DNA from: Flavobacteriales bacterium UBA4422
GTDB taxonomy: Bacteria; Bacteroidota; Bacteroidia; Flavobacteriales_G; Salibacteraceae
Reading direction: 5' to 3'
Assembly (NCBI GenBank): GCA_002389645.1
Contig: DGQE01000012.1
Coordinates: forward strand, 126,098-190,097
DNA length: 64,000 nucleotides
The position numbers and the translations under genes were made by a program. Each line of letters starts with the position of its first letter. The stretch's first letter is position 1. The notes below the pieces were generated by a model. That model was not told the DNA's origin, made no database searches, and saw only the letters and a program-made list of their open reading frames with translations. This document shows positions 1 through 7,827 of this stretch, piece after piece.

Positions 1-64
1 TAGGAGCAAAAGACTCATCTGCTATCCAACCCTGAAGTTCATCTACGATTTCTTGTTTTGACAT
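1..64 (-). CDS. Start of a gene cut by the window edge, unknown product
   Basis: Only the first 21 codons are visible, from an ATG at 64-62 reading toward position 1 (begins MSKQEIVDELQG). The start lies ten bases after the stop of the small upstream gene at 75-224, so the two probably form an operon. A short acidic helix-like start is visible, but it is not enough to name a family. The 5' end is inside the window and the 3' end is missing. Confidence 0.6.
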   Translation of the reverse strand, partial: MSKQEIVDELQGWIADESFAP

Positions 65-74
65 CGTTACCTAA

Positions 75-224
75 TTAGCCGGCAAAAATAGCTTTATGAA
101 TGTGAATAGCACGTCCAAACCACTCATACTTAGTGCAAAGTTCATTTAAGGTTCCAAGTGGAAAGAATGGTAAATACTCAACTCCATATAATACTTGATC
201 CAAGACCCTTATAAAAGCTTTCAT
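75..224 (-). CDS. Small protein of 49 aa, unknown function
   Basis: An open frame of 49 codons starts at ATG 224-222 (MKAFIRVLDQVLYGVEYLPF...) and ends at TAA 77-75. The composition looks coding: an amphipathic N-terminal half with aromatic and proline residues, then CTKYEWFGRAIHIHKAIFAG at the C-terminus. It is followed after ten bases by the start of the next minus-strand gene. No membrane segment or known motif is recognised. It diverges from the NTN-hydrolase gene at 259. Coding status is inferred from composition and gene spacing alone. Confidence 0.5.
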   Translation of the reverse strand: MKAFIRVLDQVLYGVEYLPFFPLGTLNELCTKYEWFGRAIHIHKAIFAG

Positions 225-258
225 AGGCCCATGACATCTATTTATCTTTGGAGGCTAT

Positions 259-1254
259 ATGCTTTTCGTAAACATCAACAATATCGACCTTAGTGAGGAT
301 GACTCTAAATGGGGTGAATTATTCTCAAAGACTTGGCCTACTTACGAAAAGTGGTTTTTAAAAGAAGGTTCGAAGGCAAGGCCTGGCTTTCTTTCATCTT
401 CAGAAGCTTTTCAGAATAACTTCCCAGAGTTGATGGAAACCTACGAGCACTTATGCTCCTTAGCCGGAGGTAAAGATTTAGTTTCTAGATATTTAACCAT
501 GTATTGCCCACCGCCTTACATGAGTGGCTGCAGTCAAGTTGCATGGACTAAAGACTCTCCTTGTTTAATTAGAAACTACGATTATAGTCCGCGGTATTTC
601 GAAGGTTTAGTATTAAAAACGAATTGGTTGAAGCCCGTAATTGGAATGAGCGACTGTAATTGGGGTTTATTGGATGGAATGAATGCTGATGGCTTGGCCG
701 CTTCTTTAACCTTCGGTGGAAGAAGAATTACTCATGAAGGATTTGGAATTCCTTTGGTTGTCAGATATTGTCTTGAAACATGCTCGACAACAGAAGAGGC
801 AATTAATAAATTGAAAGATATACAAGTGCATATGGCCTATAATGTCACATTACTTGATAAGTATTTGAATTTTGCAACGATCTACTTTATTCCTGGTCAA
901 GCAAATCGAGTCACCCATTCGCCCGTTGGAACGAATCATCAAGAGGAAATAACATGGCCGGATTATGCTGCAATGACAAAAACTGTTGAGCGAAGAAATA
1001 TTTTGGAGTATGCAGTAACGAATCCATATGAGTTCAAAGAAACTATGATTGCTAAGTTTCTGAAGCCACCTCTTTACAACACCGCATTCGAAAAAGCATT
1101 TGGAACGTTGTATACAGCTTCATATGATCCGATAAATCTAACTATGTCCTACTATTGGCCAGGTAAGGTACTTCACCAAACTTTTGATTCTTTTAACGAA
1201 AAGAAAATCAGTATTACATTGAAAGGAAATGCTTCTAAGCACTTTGTGTCATAG
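259..1254 (+). CDS. Peptidase C45-like NTN hydrolase (acyltransferase/choloylglycine hydrolase-like)
   Basis: The 331-aa protein carries a GCSQVAW motif at residues 90-96 followed by a LIRNYDYSP segment. This is the pattern of the penicillin acyl-transferase (C45)/choloylglycine hydrolase group of N-terminal-nucleophile hydrolases. In that family an autocatalytic cut before the Cys (here Cys91) frees the nucleophile, so the first 90 residues would be a propeptide. The substrate is likely a linear amide or acylated amino compound but cannot be read from the sequence. There is no signal peptide. The ATG at 259 follows a GGAGG-like stretch. It is convergent with miaE, with three bases between the stops. 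Confidence 0.75.
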   Translation: MLFVNINNIDLSEDDSKWGELFSKTWPTYEKWFLKEGSKARPGFLSSSEAFQNNFPELMETYEHLCSLAGGKDLVSRYLTMYCPPPYMSGCSQVAWTKDSPCLIRNYDYSPRYFEGLVLKTNWLKPVIGMSDCNWGLLDGMNADGLAASLTFGGRRITHEGFGIPLVVRYCLETCSTTEEAINKLKDIQVHMAYNVTLLDKYLNFATIYFIPGQANRVTHSPVGTNHQEEITWPDYAAMTKTVERRNILEYAVTNPYEFKETMIAKFLKPPLYNTAFEKAFGTLYTASYDPINLTMSYYWPGKVLHQTFDSFNEKKISITLKGNASKHFVS

Positions 1255-1257
1255 AAA

Positions 1258-1845
1258 CTAGCCGTGAATCTGCTCAGTTTTGCCGTATTTCAGCATCACT
1301 TGAGCTTCATATTCTAAGAAAGAACTCCAAAGTGTATCTACATCCACTTCACCCTCACCTAGATTTCTAGCAAAACTCAAAAACATGGTATAATGCATAG
1401 CTTCACTTCGCATTAGTTCAGCATAAAACTCGGATAGCTCCTTATCATTAATATTCTCAGAGAGCACTCTAAACCGCTCGCAACTTCTTGCTTCTATCAT
1501 CGCTGCTAGTAATAGCGTATTGATTAGGTGTTGTTTTCGACCACCGCTCTTATCTTTAAAAAAAGTTCTAAGATCGCCTACATAAGGATCCTTTCTTTCA
1601 TAACCCAATTTCAATCCTCGCTTTTTCAACTGGTCATGAACTCTCTGAAAATGCTCCATTTCTTCCCTTGCCAATTCTGTCATTGCATCAACAAGCTCTG
1701 GGTATTCAGGAAATTGGACGATAATAGAAATGGCTGCGCTTGCCGCCTTCTGCTCACAAAACGCATGATCTGTAAGAATCTCGGTAATATTCTTTTCGGC
1801 AATGTTTACCCATCTTGGGTCGGTTGGCAATTTAAGTCTGAGCAT
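1258..1845 (-). CDS. miaE: tRNA-(ms2io6A)-hydroxylase MiaE
   Basis: MiaE is a ferritin-like di-iron monooxygenase that hydroxylates the isopentenyl group of 2-methylthio-N6-isopentenyladenosine at tRNA position 37. The 195-aa product has the family's conserved pieces in order: DHAFCEQKAASAAISII (about 26-42), AREEMEHFQRVH (about 59-70), RGLKLGYERKDPY (about 76-88), EARSCERF (about 118-125) and RSEAMHYTMF (about 146-155). Together these supply the Glu/His ligands of the di-iron site. Length is normal for the family. Upstream on the minus strand a TACCTTCG box (1866-1873) resembles a Bacteroidota -7 element. Confidence 0.93.
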   Translation of the reverse strand: MLRLKLPTDPRWVNIAEKNITEILTDHAFCEQKAASAAISIIVQFPEYPELVDAMTELAREEMEHFQRVHDQLKKRGLKLGYERKDPYVGDLRTFFKDKSGGRKQHLINTLLLAAMIEARSCERFRVLSENINDKELSEFYAELMRSEAMHYTMFLSFARNLGEGEVDVDTLWSSFLEYEAQVMLKYGKTEQIHG

Positions 1846-1915
1846 CGATTTTAAAATCTTTGCTGCGAAGGTAAAATGTTACCTAGAACTAGTCGTTTCA
1901 TCTACGATATTTGCA

Positions 1916-2635
1916 ATGGTGGTAATCAAAAAAATACTTTGGTCTGTATTGATCGTGTCCTTTACCTTAACATCGTGTGGAAACAGATGCAAAAGACTTG
2001 ATGGACCCAGGCAAGAGTATTTCAACCCTTTAGGCTCTGCAACCAACTTCCGCCTTTCCACACCTGCTGAAATGACGATCGTTAAAGACACCATAGGCAG
2101 TTCAACATTAGAGATAATTGCCCAACCTGAAGTATTCGATGAATTGAACATCGAAACCAACGCTACCGAGTGCGAAGTGATCATGAATGCATGTTTTAAA
2201 GATCAGGAAACCACGCTTCTTTCTGCTCGAATGAAAAGTATTGAGTCGATTGAATTTTCATCCGCTGGAGAAATAATCTCTGGAGATCTAATTGAGCAAG
2301 ACTCCATTTACATAGAGAACTCAGGACTTGGTGATATTAATTTACTCTTGCTATCTAGTGAAATAAGAGCAAATTCAACTTCATCAGGAAACATTGTTCT
2401 TGCTGGCGAATCCTCAAGTCTTATCGCTACCAGTTCTGGTTCTGGCGAATTAAGCGCCTTCAATTTATTTAGTGATACCGTCAGGGTTGGAAACCTTGGC
2501 TCAGGCGTGGTTGAGGTTTTTGCCAATGACTACTTAGAAGTCATCTTCATTAGACCCACTACAGTGCGCTATCGGGGAAACCCTGAATTTATTAGTATTC
2601 AAGGAGAAGGAAATGTCGTAGATGCCAATCTCTAG
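1916..2635 (+). CDS. Lipoprotein with head GIN domain (DUF2807)
   Basis: The ATG at 1916 is preferred to one further upstream inside miaE because it begins a clean lipoprotein signal (MVVIKKILWSVLIVSFTLTSC), with the lipidated Cys at residue 21. The 239-aa product then has repeating Ser/Gly-rich beta strands ending in TTVRYRGNPEFISIQGEG. This is the usual end of the DUF2807 'putative auto-transporter adhesin, head GIN' fold, a right-handed beta-helix found mainly in Bacteroidota. It is probably anchored in the outer membrane or periplasm, with a role in surface adhesion only guessed. It is divergent from miaE and followed by the peptidase gene at 2691. Confidence 0.8.
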   Translation: MVVIKKILWSVLIVSFTLTSCGNRCKRLDGPRQEYFNPLGSATNFRLSTPAEMTIVKDTIGSSTLEIIAQPEVFDELNIETNATECEVIMNACFKDQETTLLSARMKSIESIEFSSAGEIISGDLIEQDSIYIENSGLGDINLLLLSSEIRANSTSSGNIVLAGESSSLIATSSGSGELSAFNLFSDTVRVGNLGSGVVEVFANDYLEVIFIRPTTVRYRGNPEFISIQGEGNVVDANL

Positions 2636-2690
2636 ACAAGATTGCTACATTTGAGTTACAGTCAGATTAACTTATTTCAATCACTTTCCA

Positions 2691-4904
2691 ATGAGTAATT
2701 CCTCATTTTCCGGTAGTAGTATCCTAATTCTTTTATTCCTTCTTTTAGGACAACTCAATGACGTTTTTAGTCAACAAAAGGAATTGACACTCGAAGATGC
2801 TATTCTAAAACAATACTCAAAATTTTATCCTGAGCGACTTTGGAAGCTCCAATGGATTCCTGAAACAGAAACGTACAGTTTTATTGAAAGAAGAGGTAAT
2901 TCACAAACATTGGTAGTTCATGATGTTGCTAAAGATGTATCAAGAGATCTCTTTACAACAGAGGAACTTTCAACACTATTGAAGTCCGAAACTCCTATTC
3001 GAGTATTCCCGATAATTTCATGGTTGAATGCAAATAGTTTTAGGTTCTCTATCGGCAGCAAATACTATCGGGTAAACATTGCTGAGTCGAAGGCTGAGAT
3101 TAAGTTTACTCTTCCAGAGAAAGCTTCAGAAATAACATTCAATGACGACTTTAGTGCATGTGCATTTGTTCTAGATCACAACCTTTATTATTTGATGGAG
3201 AACGGAACTCAAATTCAAGTCACATCAGACGGTAAACCTGGCATTCTTTATGGACAGGCGGTTCATCGTAGCGAGTTTGGGATTACGAAAGGGCTATTTT
3301 GGGCACCTGATGATCAGAAACTTGCCTTTTACAGAATGGATGAAACGATGGTTGAAGACTATCCTTTGGTTGATATTTCTTCACAACCAGCCAGCTTACG
3401 AAATATAAAATACCCAATGGCCGGCAGAGCTAGTCATCATGTGACTTTAGGAATATTTGACCCTCAGAAATCTACTACGATTTACATGAAAACAGGTGAA
3501 CCCAAAGAACAATACCTCACTTCTGTCACCTGGTCTCCTAAAAGTGATGAAGTGTACATTGGCTTATTGAACCGTGATCAGAATCAGCTAAAACTGAACA
3601 GTTACAGCGCATCAACAGGAATTTTAAGCACAACACTATTTGAAGAAGCAGATAATGAGTATGTAGAACCTGAGCATCAGTTGTGGTTCATTCCATCAGA
3701 CGACAATAAGTTTATTTGGATGAGTGAACGTGAAGGGTTTAATCATCTTTATATATATGATACAGAAGGCAACTTGTTACGACCTTTGACAACGGGCAAT
3801 TGGGAAGTCGAAAAAATATTAGGGTTTGACGACACCGAGAATTACCTGCTTATTAGAGGCACAGGTGAAACAACTCAAGAGTTTGATAAAAGAGACAATA
3901 CTAAAAATGCAACGCAACGCTTTACTTATTTGTTGGACTATGAACTCGGAGGAACTACAATTTTAGACGAACGCTTGGGCACTCATTCAGCCTTGTTGAG
4001 TTCAAACGGGAAGTATATCATTGAAAATTTCACAAGCATCGACACTCCACTAGAAACGATACTTTGGAGTAGTATTGGTAAAAGAATTAAGACGTTACAT
4101 GAAGCTAAAAACCCATTAGATGAATATGCAGTTTCTAAGCCTAAAATATTGAGCATCGAAAATGGGAATAGCGATCTACTCTATTCTAGAATAATAAAAC
4201 CTTCATCTTTTGACCCTTCTAAAAAGTATCCCCTATTAATCTATTTATATGGAGGCCCGCATGCGCAATTGGTAACCAACCGCTTTTTGGCTGGCGCACC
4301 GTTGTGGATGTATTGGATGGCCGAACAGGGATATATTATTGCAACAATAGATAATCGAGGGTCTGCTAATAGAGGAATAGAGTTCGAACAATCAACCTTC
4401 AGGCAACTTGGAGCAGTGGAAATGGATGATCAGAAAAAGTTTGTGGAGTATCTCAGTGACTTGCCGTATGTTGATAATGAACGAATGGGAATTCATGGAT
4501 GGAGTTTTGGTGGGTTCATGACCATAAATATGATGTTGACGTTCCCAGGTCTTTTTAAAGTAGGAGCGGCAGGAGGACCGGTTTGCGACTGGTCAATGTA
4601 CGAAGTGATGTATACCGAACGATATATGGATACACCGCAAACCAATGAGCAAGGTTACAAGAATGCTAACTTAGTGGACAGAGCCAAATACCTTGAAGAT
4701 GATCTTCTGGTAATTCATGGAACAATGGATAATGTCGTAGTGTGGCAACACAGTCAATCTTTTGTTGAAAGCTGCGTAGACAATGAGGTTCAACTAGACT
4801 ATTTTATCTATCCAGGTCATGAGCATAATGTTAGAGGCAAAGACCGCCTTCATTTGATGAAAAAAATTCTATATTATATCGATGATCGAATCGGAGAACC
4901 ATAA
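2691..4904 (+). CDS. Dipeptidyl peptidase IV-type serine peptidase (S9B)
   Basis: This secreted prolyl-oligopeptidase-family enzyme probably removes N-terminal Xaa-Pro dipeptides from peptides in the periplasm or outside the cell. A signal peptide covers about residues 1-28. An N-terminal eight-bladed propeller (about 90-490) includes the family's WAPDDQKLAFYRMDE segment. The C-terminal alpha/beta-hydrolase domain has GWSFGG with nucleophile Ser605, HGTMDN with Asp680, and His710/712 in GHEHN. At 737 aa it is full length. A TACATTTG box lies at 2646-2653. The last 23 bases overlap the start of the histidine-kinase-like gene, suggesting co-transcription. Confidence 0.92.
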   Translation: MSNSSFSGSSILILLFLLLGQLNDVFSQQKELTLEDAILKQYSKFYPERLWKLQWIPETETYSFIERRGNSQTLVVHDVAKDVSRDLFTTEELSTLLKSETPIRVFPIISWLNANSFRFSIGSKYYRVNIAESKAEIKFTLPEKASEITFNDDFSACAFVLDHNLYYLMENGTQIQVTSDGKPGILYGQAVHRSEFGITKGLFWAPDDQKLAFYRMDETMVEDYPLVDISSQPASLRNIKYPMAGRASHHVTLGIFDPQKSTTIYMKTGEPKEQYLTSVTWSPKSDEVYIGLLNRDQNQLKLNSYSASTGILSTTLFEEADNEYVEPEHQLWFIPSDDNKFIWMSEREGFNHLYIYDTEGNLLRPLTTGNWEVEKILGFDDTENYLLIRGTGETTQEFDKRDNTKNATQRFTYLLDYELGGTTILDERLGTHSALLSSNGKYIIENFTSIDTPLETILWSSIGKRIKTLHEAKNPLDEYAVSKPKILSIENGNSDLLYSRIIKPSSFDPSKKYPLLIYLYGGPHAQLVTNRFLAGAPLWMYWMAEQGYIIATIDNRGSANRGIEFEQSTFRQLGAVEMDDQKKFVEYLSDLPYVDNERMGIHGWSFGGFMTINMMLTFPGLFKVGAAGGPVCDWSMYEVMYTERYMDTPQTNEQGYKNANLVDRAKYLEDDLLVIHGTMDNVVVWQHSQSFVESCVDNEVQLDYFIYPGHEHNVRGKDRLHLMKKILYYIDDRIGEP

Positions 4905-5478
4905 AAATCTTCAGGCATCGGCTCAAAAATTAGAACGTGAGCTAAGGCGGTCATTGAACACATTTCAAGGCTATATCTATGCCTTAGAAGAAGAGCAGCT
5001 AGATAAAAAACAAAAGACCTTCCTCCAAAAACTCCAGAATGAATCGGATCGAATGAACCGCAAACTGAGTGCCTTTGGAAAGGTTCTAGACACTGAATTG
5101 AAATTTGTCGATGACAATTCTAAGGTATTCAATACCAAAGAGACTTTTGAATCTATTATCGCCATGCTCAAAGTTGACTTCCCAAAAGTCATGTTCAATT
5201 TAATTGTCGACCCAAAAATTGAGGCAACAAATCAAGGCGAAAGCGGCATTATTACCGATATGATTCATGGTGTTGCCGTGCTTCTTCTGCAGCACCGTTC
5301 AACCAAACTGACGATTAATCTTCACATATCTCAAATCACTGCCGGAAATCAATTTGTGGATGTTATTCTTGAAGCAAATGACTGCTCCTTAAATGACCAA
5401 TACTTATTGAGCTATCTGCGTTTTGATGAAGCTGATGTGTCGGATAAAAACAGGTTTGTGTCATCCCTTTCATTTTAG
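4882..5478 (+). CDS. Degenerate histidine-kinase-like protein, ended by an in-frame TAG
   Basis: The 198-aa product aligns by eye to HisKA plus a decayed HATPase. ERELRRSLNTFQGY (about 19-32) matches the usual SHELRTPLNxIxGY H-box, but the phospho-accepting His is replaced by Arg. The ATPase half (about 110-198) has no recognisable N, G1 or G2 boxes. It ends at TAG 5476-5478, yet the same frame stays open beyond it (LSRKLIRLKG, the usual last helix of HATPase) and runs into the receiver gene at 5536. It is therefore probably the first part of one hybrid sensor protein, either broken or read through. It overlaps the peptidase gene by 23 bases. Confidence 0.7.
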   Translation: MIESENHKNLQASAQKLERELRRSLNTFQGYIYALEEEQLDKKQKTFLQKLQNESDRMNRKLSAFGKVLDTELKFVDDNSKVFNTKETFESIIAMLKVDFPKVMFNLIVDPKIEATNQGESGIITDMIHGVAVLLLQHRSTKLTINLHISQITAGNQFVDVILEANDCSLNDQYLLSYLRFDEADVSDKNRFVSSLSF

Positions 5479-5535
5479 CTGTCAAGAAAACTTATTCGAT
5501 TAAAAGGTATAGAACCACAGGTAGAAGTACCAAGT

Positions 5536-6003
5536 TTGAACAAACTTAAAGTCATTATCTATGACCAATGGCAAGCCTATTCAGAAGAGGATCTATCGTC
5601 AGTTAATCAGTATATTAAAAGCTCATTAGATAACTTACATTTATTAATTGTAGAAGATGACAAGCTCAATCAATTGGTGACGTCAATGATGATCAAAAAC
5701 TTTGGTTGGACGTGTGACATTGCAAATGATGGAATCGAAGCTTTAGAAACATTTTCTCCAGATCTGCATCAATGTATATTAATGGATATAGAAATGCCAC
5801 GAATGGATGGATATGCCTGCACGACTGAATTAAGAAAACGTTTTGGAAACGACATTCCAATTATTGCTTTGAGTGCATACAATGAAAGCAAAGAATCGGT
5901 GATCTATGAATCAAAAGGTCTCGATAACTACTTACTTAAACCTGTAAAAAAAGACGTTCTCTATTTGAAGATTAAACAGGCAATGCTCACTATTAATCAA
6001 TAA
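5536..6003 (+). CDS. Response-regulator receiver domain, in frame with the upstream kinase-like gene
   Basis: This is a receiver (REC) domain of about 120 residues with no output domain. It has the acidic pair in LLIVEDDKLN, phospho-acceptor Asp in CILMDIEMPRMDGY, a Ser/Ala switch region (IIALSAYN) and the conserved Lys in LLKPVKK, so it should be phosphorylatable. The start shown is a TTG. The reading frame is open back to the TAG at 5476-5478, so the intact ancestral gene was probably 4882-6003, a hybrid kinase. If the two parts are now separate, the phosphodonor must come from elsewhere. Its 3' end overlaps the convergent ATP-grasp gene by 11 bases. Confidence 0.8.
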   Translation: MNKLKVIIYDQWQAYSEEDLSSVNQYIKSSLDNLHLLIVEDDKLNQLVTSMMIKNFGWTCDIANDGIEALETFSPDLHQCILMDIEMPRMDGYACTTELRKRFGNDIPIIALSAYNESKESVIYESKGLDNYLLKPVKKDVLYLKIKQAMLTINQ

Positions 6004-6883
6004 ACTCATTTTTAAAGGAAGCGCTCAATAGCTCAACTGACTTTTTCTTATCCTTTTCTGGTAGATTTTTGGGTGGCCCTTGAGGCGTGTTATTCGCATC
6101 AACGATATAAATTTTTCCGTCACTTGAATCTCGTAGCACATCTAGTTCACCAAAATCGAATTGAAAAATTCGACAGAAATCAGCTAACTGTTGTAACTCC
6201 TTCTCACTCAACCAATCCTTGATATTTTCAGCCAAAACTGCACGATCAGGCACGTTCTTAAATCGCTCTTGATTATTTCTATAATTCAAATAAATATGTG
6301 GGATACGTCCACGCATTAATGGAATTCTCAGGTCCATTACTTCTTTATCATTCACGCTACTGTCAATAAACTTCTGATAGATAAACCCTTCTTCAGGTTC
6401 TAAAGGACATTCGATTCTTTGTCCATCATGCACGGCATTCTTAAGGCTTTTCTTCACTGCAATACCCTTATGCTTTAAAGGATCAATTGTGGTGTTATAT
6501 CCAAAGGCCGATAACATGGCATCGTCCACTTTATCTTTCGATATATCGCGATTAAACAGATTAATCACATTGGTTGATTTCAGTTCTGACAACTCTTGAA
6601 ATTCATCGCGAACAGTGTTATATTCCCAATAAATCGCCAAACCTTTTGATCGTGAAATTTTATTTGTGACCTCGTATCCTAAGTGTTTTGCAATACGGAA
6701 AATAGTACTTCCTCTACTCGGAAAGTGAGGGTGCGCAAGGATTACATTAGCTGATTTACTTAAAACCTTTAGTTTTAATATTGCTAATCCCGCGAGTAAA
6801 TCCTTTAACATCATTTCTGGCCAAGGCATGCCTTTTCGATATCGATTAAAAACACCTCGGTTGTATTTAGATCTGAAGTACAT
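5993..6883 (-). CDS. ATP-grasp family protein
   Basis: The 296-aa protein ends in DFGELDVLRDSSDGKIYIVDANNTPQ (about 245-270). That is the ATP-grasp C-terminal pattern in which Asp/Asn residues bind Mg-ATP, and FIYQKFID (about 165-172) resembles the nucleotide-clamping strand. ATP-grasp enzymes join a carboxylate to an amine or thiol through an acyl-phosphate, but the substrate here is unknown. The N-terminus has the sequence NVILAHPHFPSRGSTIFRIAKHLGYEV, which reads like a Rossmann-type start. It is the last gene of a minus-strand run csaA - tlpA-like - ATP-grasp, with two bases between it and the thioredoxin gene. Confidence 0.75.
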   Translation of the reverse strand: MYFRSKYNRGVFNRYRKGMPWPEMMLKDLLAGLAILKLKVLSKSANVILAHPHFPSRGSTIFRIAKHLGYEVTNKISRSKGLAIYWEYNTVRDEFQELSELKSTNVINLFNRDISKDKVDDAMLSAFGYNTTIDPLKHKGIAVKKSLKNAVHDGQRIECPLEPEEGFIYQKFIDSSVNDKEVMDLRIPLMRGRIPHIYLNYRNNQERFKNVPDRAVLAENIKDWLSEKELQQLADFCRIFQFDFGELDVLRDSSDGKIYIVDANNTPQGPPKNLPEKDKKKSVELLSASFKNEFID

Positions 6884-6885
6884 AG

Positions 6886-7458
6886 TTATTCTAGAATCCC
6901 TTTGAGTTTAGCAATAGTAGTTTCTGACGACCAATCGACCGCACCAAAATGCTTGTAAATAATAATCCCGTCTTCATCCAAAATAAATGTAGCTGGAATG
7001 GCTGCAGCATTGAGCTCAGACGGTATGGGAGTTTTCAATAAATAAAACGGTAGGTTGTAGTCACTATCATTAACAAATGCTGAAAAAGTAGGTTGATCTT
7101 CTATGTTTAGCATAACCACAGACAACTCAGGGATTCTCAACATCATTTCTTCTAGAGATGAAAATTCCGCTATACAAGGAACGCACCAACTAGCCCAGAA
7201 GCTTATAAATACCTTTTTACCTCTAAGGCTTGATAATGAAGTTTGCTCGCCTGCTATATTTTCAGCGGTGATGTTATAATTATAAATACTGCTCTTCGAG
7301 GATTGAGACTTACTCATTTTCTCAGGTGACTCCAAATTCATTCGGGTATATTGCACCCTGACCCAACGAGGTAGATCTGTAAAATACAGAACCGCCATAA
7401 TGCTGAAGAAAATGAGGTTTTTAACCCATTGCTTGCTCCAAATGTGTTTAATTTTCAA
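6886..7458 (-). CDS. TlpA/ResA-like membrane-anchored thioredoxin
   Basis: A thiol-disulfide oxidoreductase of 190 aa. One N-terminal membrane segment (about 13-30) anchors the domain in the periplasm, and a thioredoxin fold holds the redox pair WCVPC (Cys92, Cys95). IPATFILDEDG (about 154-164) contains the cis-Pro loop. Such proteins reduce or isomerise periplasmic disulfides, for instance in cytochrome c maturation. The substrate is not indicated here. The start is a TTG two bases after the csaA stop; an in-frame TAG just upstream excludes a longer protein. Confidence 0.85.
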   Translation of the reverse strand: MKIKHIWSKQWVKNLIFFSIMAVLYFTDLPRWVRVQYTRMNLESPEKMSKSQSSKSSIYNYNITAENIAGEQTSLSSLRGKKVFISFWASWCVPCIAEFSSLEEMMLRIPELSVVMLNIEDQPTFSAFVNDSDYNLPFYLLKTPIPSELNAAAIPATFILDEDGIIIYKHFGAVDWSSETTIAKLKGILE

Positions 7459-7459
7459 A

Positions 7460-7795
7460 TCATCCTAGTTTATCCCCATTCTCACAAGGTCGTTCTGTAG
7501 AAAGCAAAACTACGCCATCTTTAGAGTAGACACCTAACACTAAACATTGACTGATAAAATTGGCAATCTGCTTCGGTGGAAAGTTAACTACGGCCAATAT
7601 TTGCTTATCAACTAACGCTTCCGCGGAATATACTTCTGTAAGTTGAGCACTAGATTGCAAATGGCCTAACTTATTCCCAAAATCAATTATCAGTTTAAAA
7701 GCGGGCTTCTCTGCTATTTCTAAGTCTTGAGCATCAACAATGGTTCCAACGCGTATGTCTAGAGATTCGAAACTCGAATAGTTTGCTAAGTCCAT
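7460..7795 (-). CDS. csaA: CsaA-type tRNA-binding domain protein
   Basis: The 111-aa protein consists only of the OB-fold tRNA-binding domain seen at the C-terminus of methionyl-tRNA synthetase and in CsaA. The motifs are FESLDIRVGTIVDA, a central PAFKLIIDFG, LVDKQILAVVNFPPKQIANFISQCLVLG, and a C-terminal ERPCENGDKLG. CsaA was described as a secretion-linked chaperone in Bacillus and binds tRNA-like substrates; its role here is not known. It is the first gene of the minus-strand operon with the TlpA-like and ATP-grasp genes, and is divergent from the PKD/T9SS gene at 7828. Confidence 0.88.
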   Translation of the reverse strand: MDLANYSSFESLDIRVGTIVDAQDLEIAEKPAFKLIIDFGNKLGHLQSSAQLTEVYSAEALVDKQILAVVNFPPKQIANFISQCLVLGVYSKDGVVLLSTERPCENGDKLG

Positions 7796-7827
7796 AGTAT
7801 TTGTAATTTCGAGACAAACCTAACGCT

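Noticed and set aside
1528..1854. Plus-strand open frame across miaE
   Set aside because: It lies antisense to a well-supported gene and its protein has no family features.
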